9,126 bases of DNA, from contig NZ_DATCSD010000316.1 of NCBI RefSeq assembly GCF_036568665.1, positions 1 through 9,126 of the forward strand, read 5' to 3'. Shown piece after piece: positions 6,597 to 9,126 of this stretch (positions are counted from its first letter, which is position 1; each line of letters begins with the position of its first letter). The notes under the pieces were generated by a model. The model did no database searches. It saw nothing but the letters and a program-made list of their open reading frames with translations, and was not told where the DNA came from. The stretch is from Ohtaekwangia sp036568665 (GTDB lineage: Bacteria; Bacteroidota; Bacteroidia; Cytophagales; Cyclobacteriaceae). The position numbers were made by a program, and so were the translations under genes.

Positions 6597-7586
6597 ATGA
6601 AGTACCCACGCATTGAAGGAGGCCGGAAGCTCACCTCCTTTGTCTCTCCCATGAAAGCGCAATTATCCGATCTGTTGGCATTCGACAATAAGGATTGGCT
6701 CTTTGAAATCAAGTGGGACGGCTATAGAGCTATAGCGGAGATTTCCAACAAAGAAGTTAAACTCTATTCACGAAATGGGCTGACGTTCGATAAGGCTTAC
6801 CCCAAAGTATTTGAAGCGTTAAAAGCAATCAAGGGAGATGTAGTGCTTGACGGAGAAATTGTCGTGTATGGAGAGGACGGCAAACCGAGCTTTCAAAAGT
6901 TGCAGAACTACAAAAACACAGATCGTTATCCCATCCAATATTTGGTATTCGACTGCCTGGCCTTGAAAGGCAGGGACCTGACACGTCTATCCCTTGTTGA
7001 ACGGAAAGCTATCCTTAAGAAATTTCTCCCCGAGTCCCCGGTAGTTATGTATTGCGATCACGTAGAGGATTATGGAAAGGCGTTCTTTGCCGAGGTAAAA
7101 AAAATTGGCCTTGAAGGTATCATTGCAAAAAAGAAATTGAGCACCTATCAAATTGGAAAGCGAACATCCGATTGGCTGAAGATAAAGAATGTTCAGGGAC
7201 AGGAAGCAATCATAGTGGGATATACAGAGCCTAAAGGTTCCCGCAGTCATTTTGGTTCCCTTGTACTGGCCGTTAAGAACAAAGGGAAGTTGGTGCCTAT
7301 CGGAAATGTAGGAACTGGATTTACCGACCGGTCGCTAAAGGAAGTATACGCAAAGCTAAAGCCACTCGTACGAAAGACATCGCCTTTGGATGCTCCGGCT
7401 AAAGATGCGGCTGACGTTACCTGGGTGGAACCCACGCTGGTTTGCAACATACGGTTCACCGAGATGACCGAAGACGGCAGTGTTCGTCATCCGGTATTTG
7501 AAGGCTTAAGGGTAGACAAGATGGCCGCAGAAGTAGTGCTTGAAAAACCAAAGAAGGGAAAAACCGTCAAAGGCCGGAAAAGTTAG
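6597..7586 (+). CDS. ligD: ATP-dependent DNA ligase, stand-alone LigD-type ligase domain
   Basis: The 329-residue enzyme seals DNA nicks or breaks using ATP through an enzyme-adenylate. Motif I is EIKWDGYR at 37-44, with K39 the adenylated lysine. YSRNG (57-61, R59), DGEIV (85-89, E87, motif III), EGIIAKK (173-179, motif IV) and WLKIK (193-197, motif V) follow. An OB-fold domain from about 200 ends with RHPVFEGLR (297-305). The protein contains only the ligase module: the phosphoesterase and polymerase/primase parts of full LigD are missing, and no Ku gene is in the window. It therefore resembles the single-domain ligases related to the non-homologous end-joining enzymes. The ATG at 6597 keeps the conserved FVSPM segment at residues 15-19. 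It is a plus-strand gene between minus-strand neighbours, and its partner, if any, is elsewhere. The tail (KKPKKGKTVKGRK-like, from about 317) is strongly basic and could bind DNA. The ligase call is firm; the repair pathway is inferred. Confidence 0.93.
   Translation: MKYPRIEGGRKLTSFVSPMKAQLSDLLAFDNKDWLFEIKWDGYRAIAEISNKEVKLYSRNGLTFDKAYPKVFEALKAIKGDVVLDGEIVVYGEDGKPSFQKLQNYKNTDRYPIQYLVFDCLALKGRDLTRLSLVERKAILKKFLPESPVVMYCDHVEDYGKAFFAEVKKIGLEGIIAKKKLSTYQIGKRTSDWLKIKNVQGQEAIIVGYTEPKGSRSHFGSLVLAVKNKGKLVPIGNVGTGFTDRSLKEVYAKLKPLVRKTSPLDAPAKDAADVTWVEPTLVCNIRFTEMTEDGSVRHPVFEGLRVDKMAAEVVLEKPKKGKTVKGRKS
6616..6640 (+). other. Hairpin with buried AAGGAGG at the 5' end of the ligase gene
   Basis: AAGGAGG (6616-6622) and CCTCCTT (6634-6640) are perfect 7-bp complements with an 11-nt loop, beginning 20 bases after the ligase start codon. 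AAGGAGG is the ideal anti-16S tail complement, but no start codon follows at a useful distance. It may be an mRNA structure affecting early translation, or chance in codons for EGGRKLTSF. Confidence 0.35.
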
Positions 7587-7602
7587 ACACCCCCAAATCC
7601 AT

Positions 7603-7632
7603 TTCGTTTTCTACGAATTTTATTTTATTTTC
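7603..7632 (+). terminator. Probable terminator after the ligase gene
   Basis: A short stem TTCGT (7603-7607) / ACGAA (7613-7617) with a 5-nt loop is followed by the T-rich tract TTTTATTTTATTTT (from 7618). It lies 16 bases after the ligase stop. The stem is weak but the tail is good. Confidence 0.5.
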
Positions 7633-7685
7633 ACATTCCATTTGTAGGATGACCATCTGTCTAGTCTGATTAACCCATTAGCGAG

Positions 7686-8081
7686 TTGGTAACAATAGCC
7701 ATAATCGACGATGATATGGACGATGTCCAGTTGCTGGCGGATGCAATATCCGAGTTTACAACTGCATGCTTTCTAAACTTCAGAAATTCTCAGCAGGCCG
7801 TTACAACGCTAGTGAATAACTCCGCCTTCATACCGGCGTACGTTTTTACAGATTACAACATGCCCTTAGTTAATGGTGAGCAGGTGATTCGTTCGCTACG
7901 GGATGAGCCGATGTTTCGCAAGACAATCATCATCGCTTTATCAACGTCAATGCCTGAAGATTTAGCACAGTCTTTAAAAACAGCAGGAGCCGACTTTGCA
8001 CTCAAAAAGCCTGTCAGCACAAAAGAATTCTCAGTTATGCTGGAGAGTATATTTAGTACCCCAATACTGGTTCAATCTTAA
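7686..8081 (+). CDS. Single-domain response regulator (CheY-like receiver)
   Basis: The 131-residue protein is a complete receiver domain without an output domain. The acidic pocket is at D8-D10 (TIAIIDDDMDD), the phosphorylated aspartate is D56 in YVFTDYNMPLVNG, the switch residue is S86 in IIALSTSM, and the conserved lysine is K108 in LKKPVS. It starts with TTG at 7686, where the sequence reads directly into the first beta strand. No ATG occurs before residue 11, which lies inside the fold. A candidate promoter TTTG (7641) - TAGTCTG (7662) is weak. No sensor kinase is in the window, so the phosphodonor is elsewhere. In Bacteroidota such orphan receivers often serve phosphorelays or interact with a partner protein; the role here is unknown. 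It converges on the RadC-like gene with only 8 bases between stops. An intrinsic terminator precedes it, so it is probably its own transcription unit. Confidence 0.9.
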   Translation: MVTIAIIDDDMDDVQLLADAISEFTTACFLNFRNSQQAVTTLVNNSAFIPAYVFTDYNMPLVNGEQVIRSLRDEPMFRKTIIIALSTSMPEDLAQSLKTAGADFALKKPVSTKEFSVMLESIFSTPILVQS

Positions 8082-8083
8082 AG

Positions 8084-8104
8084 GAAGGACTATAGCAGTC
8101 CTTC
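8084..8104. terminator. Hairpin between the convergent receiver and RadC-like genes
   Basis: GAAGGACT (8084-8091) and AGTCCTTC (8097-8104) are perfect 8-bp complements around the loop ATAGC. The stem overlaps the stop codon and last codons of the RadC-like gene and begins three bases after the receiver stop. T-tracts are short on both sides (TTTAA on the minus side), so it may act as a weak bidirectional terminator or protect the 3' ends. Confidence 0.5.
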
Positions 8105-8557
8105 ATCAGCAAATGAGTAATACGTCTCCGAAGTCATGATGATGTGATCCAGCAAGGTCAACTCCAGAATTTTACAGCCTTCCTTAATCTTGCGTGTTAA
8201 ATCCAGGTCCGGCTGGCTTGGTATTAAGTTGCCGGAGGGATGGTTGTGTGATAAAAGTATACCCGTTGCGCCTGCTTTCAGTGCTGCAATGAATACAAGC
8301 TTGGGATCAACGACTACACCTGAGATTCCACCACTGGAAACTTCAAATATACCAAGCACTTTGTTCGCCCTGTTGGTGAGGATCACTTTGAATTGTTCGA
8401 GTAAATCAAGTTTACCTTCATCCCAATGACTTCTCAGAATATCGTAAGCGTCTTTTGAACTGGTGATAGATGGCCGTTGAGAAGGCTTTACAGTAGTCTT
8501 GTAAGAAAGTTGTACTTCCGAAACTTGAAATGGATTTTGTTGATTGATGCTTTCCAT
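8090..8557 (-). CDS. radC: RadC-like JAB/MPN domain protein
   Basis: The 155-residue protein holds a JAB1/MPN-type (JAMM) domain. The metal-site residues are E54 in LLEQFKVIL, then H104 and H106 in LLSHNHPSG, and D117 in SQPDLDLT, matching H-x-H-x10-D. The helix-hairpin-helix N-terminus of chromosomal RadC (about 220 residues) is missing. Short RadC-like proteins of this type are frequent on plasmids, integrative elements and genomic islands. The family was named for DNA repair, but that role is disputed and its true activity is unknown. The start is the ATG at 8557 (MESINQQNPFQVSEVQLSY). That codon lies in an 8-bp inverted repeat, and a 165-nt structured element precedes the gene, matching the arrangement at DUF932. 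It converges on the receiver gene. Domain assignment is firm; function is open. Confidence 0.92.
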   Translation of the reverse strand: MESINQQNPFQVSEVQLSYKTTVKPSQRPSITSSKDAYDILRSHWDEGKLDLLEQFKVILTNRANKVLGIFEVSSGGISGVVVDPKLVFIAALKAGATGILLSHNHPSGNLIPSQPDLDLTRKIKEGCKILELTLLDHIIMTSETYYSFADEGLL

Positions 8558-8578
8558 AATTGTAAGATTTAATTATGG
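8554..8578 (-). promoter_or_regulatory. Inverted repeat sequestering the radC start codon
   Basis: CCATAATT (8554-8561) and AATTATGG (8571-8578) are perfect 8-bp complements with a 9-nt loop. The radC ATG (8557-8555) lies in the 3' arm of the mRNA. The 5' arm (8578-8571) is also part of the outer helix of the structured element 8566-8730, so only one of the two foldings can exist at a time. Confidence 0.65.
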
Positions 8579-8730
8579 TCGGCACCACCGTCAGCTACGG
8601 ATGATGATGCAAAAGGAAACGGAATAATTGGGGGCTCCTGGAAGCGAAGAGCTGGAAGGGGGAAACCGTTTATGCCGTAGTCTTTTGTGTCATCAGTCCG
8701 CTCGCTGACTATATTTACCGTAATTAAATC
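8566..8730 (-). ncRNA. Structured leader element, copy B (upstream of radC)
   Basis: A long imperfect hairpin is visible. The outer helix pairs 8566-8579 with 8717-8730 (13 of 14 as DNA; the odd pair T8576/G8720 is a wobble in plus-strand RNA). Next come GTCAGC (8590-8595) with GCTGAC (8704-8709), CGGA (8598-8601) with TCCG (8697-8700), and 8602-8615 with 8682-8695 (two wobbles on the plus strand). The innermost is AAACGG (8617-8622) with CCGTTT (8666-8671). AAAAGGAAACGGAATAATTG (from 8611) and CCGTTTATGCCGTAGTC (from 8666) match copy A closely, while the outer helices share pairing but not sequence. The apex has a CTGGAAG direct repeat (8638-8644, 8652-8658). Position suggests a minus-strand 5' leader, while the wobbles favour the plus strand. 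A known radC RNA motif of Bacteroidota may apply; this is untested. Confidence 0.62.
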
Positions 8731-8898
8731 CAGAGAGTTGGAAAGCAGGTATCAGGAAGTCACGGTTGGAGCAACGGAAGACGACCGGTGAAATATATTG
8801 CAGCAGCGTGTCTCAAATCCTGAGCCAGGTCAATGTTAGCTTATGCTCTTTAAGCGAGCGAATAAATAAGTCTCCCTAAACTCGATGACTCAATTCTC
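8731..8898. other. Non-coding stretch upstream of the radC leader
   Basis: No open frame with coding character is seen. It should hold the radC promoter and the 3' end of the transcript from the partial gene to the right. A short stem GCTTA/TAAGC (8839-8843, 8851-8855) without a clear T-tract is the only terminator-like structure. Confidence 0.35.
8790..8817 (-). promoter_or_regulatory. Possible radC promoter
   Basis: On the minus strand TTTG (8817-8814) is followed after 16 bases by TATATTTC (8797-8790), one base off the Bacteroidota -7 consensus TAnnTTTG. Transcription from here would include the complete structured element as a leader of about 225 nt. The spacing is a little short, so this is tentative. 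Confidence 0.3.
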
Positions 8899-9126
8899 CT
8901 AAAATATTGTCAGTTGATTCTGATCGGCATTGAATGCGTTTATTGAATCAATCACTTTTTGCATATATGCCGTGTTGAAGTTGATCGGGTCTGGGCGACA
9001 AGTCGCAATTACGATTTTAGCGGCAAGGTCCTTTTTGAGTTCAGTCAATGCCGCCTCGATGCATTGCTGACGAGAATCATAAGGCTTGTTGAACACTGTA
9101 ATCGGGGAACCGTAGCCTGAGCCTGT
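8899..9126 (-). CDS. Unidentified protein, C-terminal part (runs off the window)
   Basis: The frame is open from the right edge to the TAG at 8901-8899, giving at least 75 residues that begin TGSGYGSPITVFNKPYDSRQ. A GTG at 9096 could be read as a start, but the frame continues upstream without a stop and the Gly-rich GYGSP-FNKPY-SR-x-x-x-IEAA pattern looks like the closing domain of a longer protein. The segment is mostly helical (IEAALTELKKDLAAKI), with C53-R-P-D and a final N-A-D-Q-N-Q-L-T-I-F (numbering from the GTG minus the edge is uncertain). I do not recognise the family securely. It shares the minus strand with radC, DUF932 and imuAB. Confidence 0.6.
   Translation of the reverse strand, partial: TGSGYGSPITVFNKPYDSRQQCIEAALTELKKDLAAKIVIATCRPDPINFNTAYMQKVIDSINAFNADQNQLTIF

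Noticed and set aside
6276..6662. N-terminal extension of the DUF932 frame by 129 codons
   Set aside because: The stretch coincides with the structured element, overlaps the ligase start and has no family similarity; the ATG at 6275 fits DUF932.
8566..8730. Miniature transposable element (MITE) with terminal inverted repeats
   Set aside because: The two copies differ in their terminal repeats and agree in the core, the opposite of what a MITE family shows; no target-site duplication was seen.
8566..8730. Retron msr-msd RNA
   Set aside because: A long hairpin alone is not enough; there is no reverse transcriptase gene in the window and the element occurs twice as gene leaders.
8839..8855. 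Terminator GCTTA/TAAGC downstream of the right-edge gene
   Set aside because: Only five pairs and no T-tract; mentioned in the regional note but not called.

Overview
The window looks like an accessory region of a Bacteroidota genome. The evidence is the imuA-imuB pair of the Bacteroidota type, RadC-like JAB and DUF932 genes of the kind carried on mobile regions of that phylum, near-absent Shine-Dalgarno sequences, AT-rich leaders, and promoter elements resembling the Bacteroidota -7 consensus TAnnTTTG. The species cannot be named from the sequence.

Left part (1-1480): a SOS-type mutagenesis pair on the minus strand. imuA (509-1243) is followed after one base by imuB (507 to beyond the left edge), which carries a one-base insertion after codon 41. 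In front of imuA, two 15-bp palindromes 24 bp apart overlap a -7-like element and look like a double operator. Middle (1480-5361): one large plus-strand gene of 1293 residues, visibly AT-richer than imuAB. It encodes an N-terminal Cap4/DUF4297-like nuclease candidate, a STAND-type P-loop NTPase, a winged-helix-like segment and a long helical C-terminus. This is the architecture of a one-protein immune sensor (Avs-like), and it is the best candidate for a defence system here. A hairpin terminator separates it from the convergent DUF932 gene.

Right part (5409-9126): DUF932 protein (minus), stand-alone ATP-dependent LigD-type ligase (plus), orphan single-domain response regulator (plus), RadC-like JAB protein (minus), and the C-terminus of an unidentified minus-strand gene that runs off the edge. 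The minus-strand genes imuAB, DUF932, radC and the partial gene are interleaved with three plus-strand genes (STAND, ligase, receiver) that look like separate insertions or cargo.

The most striking non-coding signal is a pair of related 140-165 nt structured elements, one directly upstream of DUF932 (6320-6458) and one directly upstream of radC (8566-8730). They share a sequence core, but their outer helices differ in sequence while keeping the pairing. In each gene the start codon also lies in an inverted repeat. At radC the two foldings are mutually exclusive, which suggests a translational switch.
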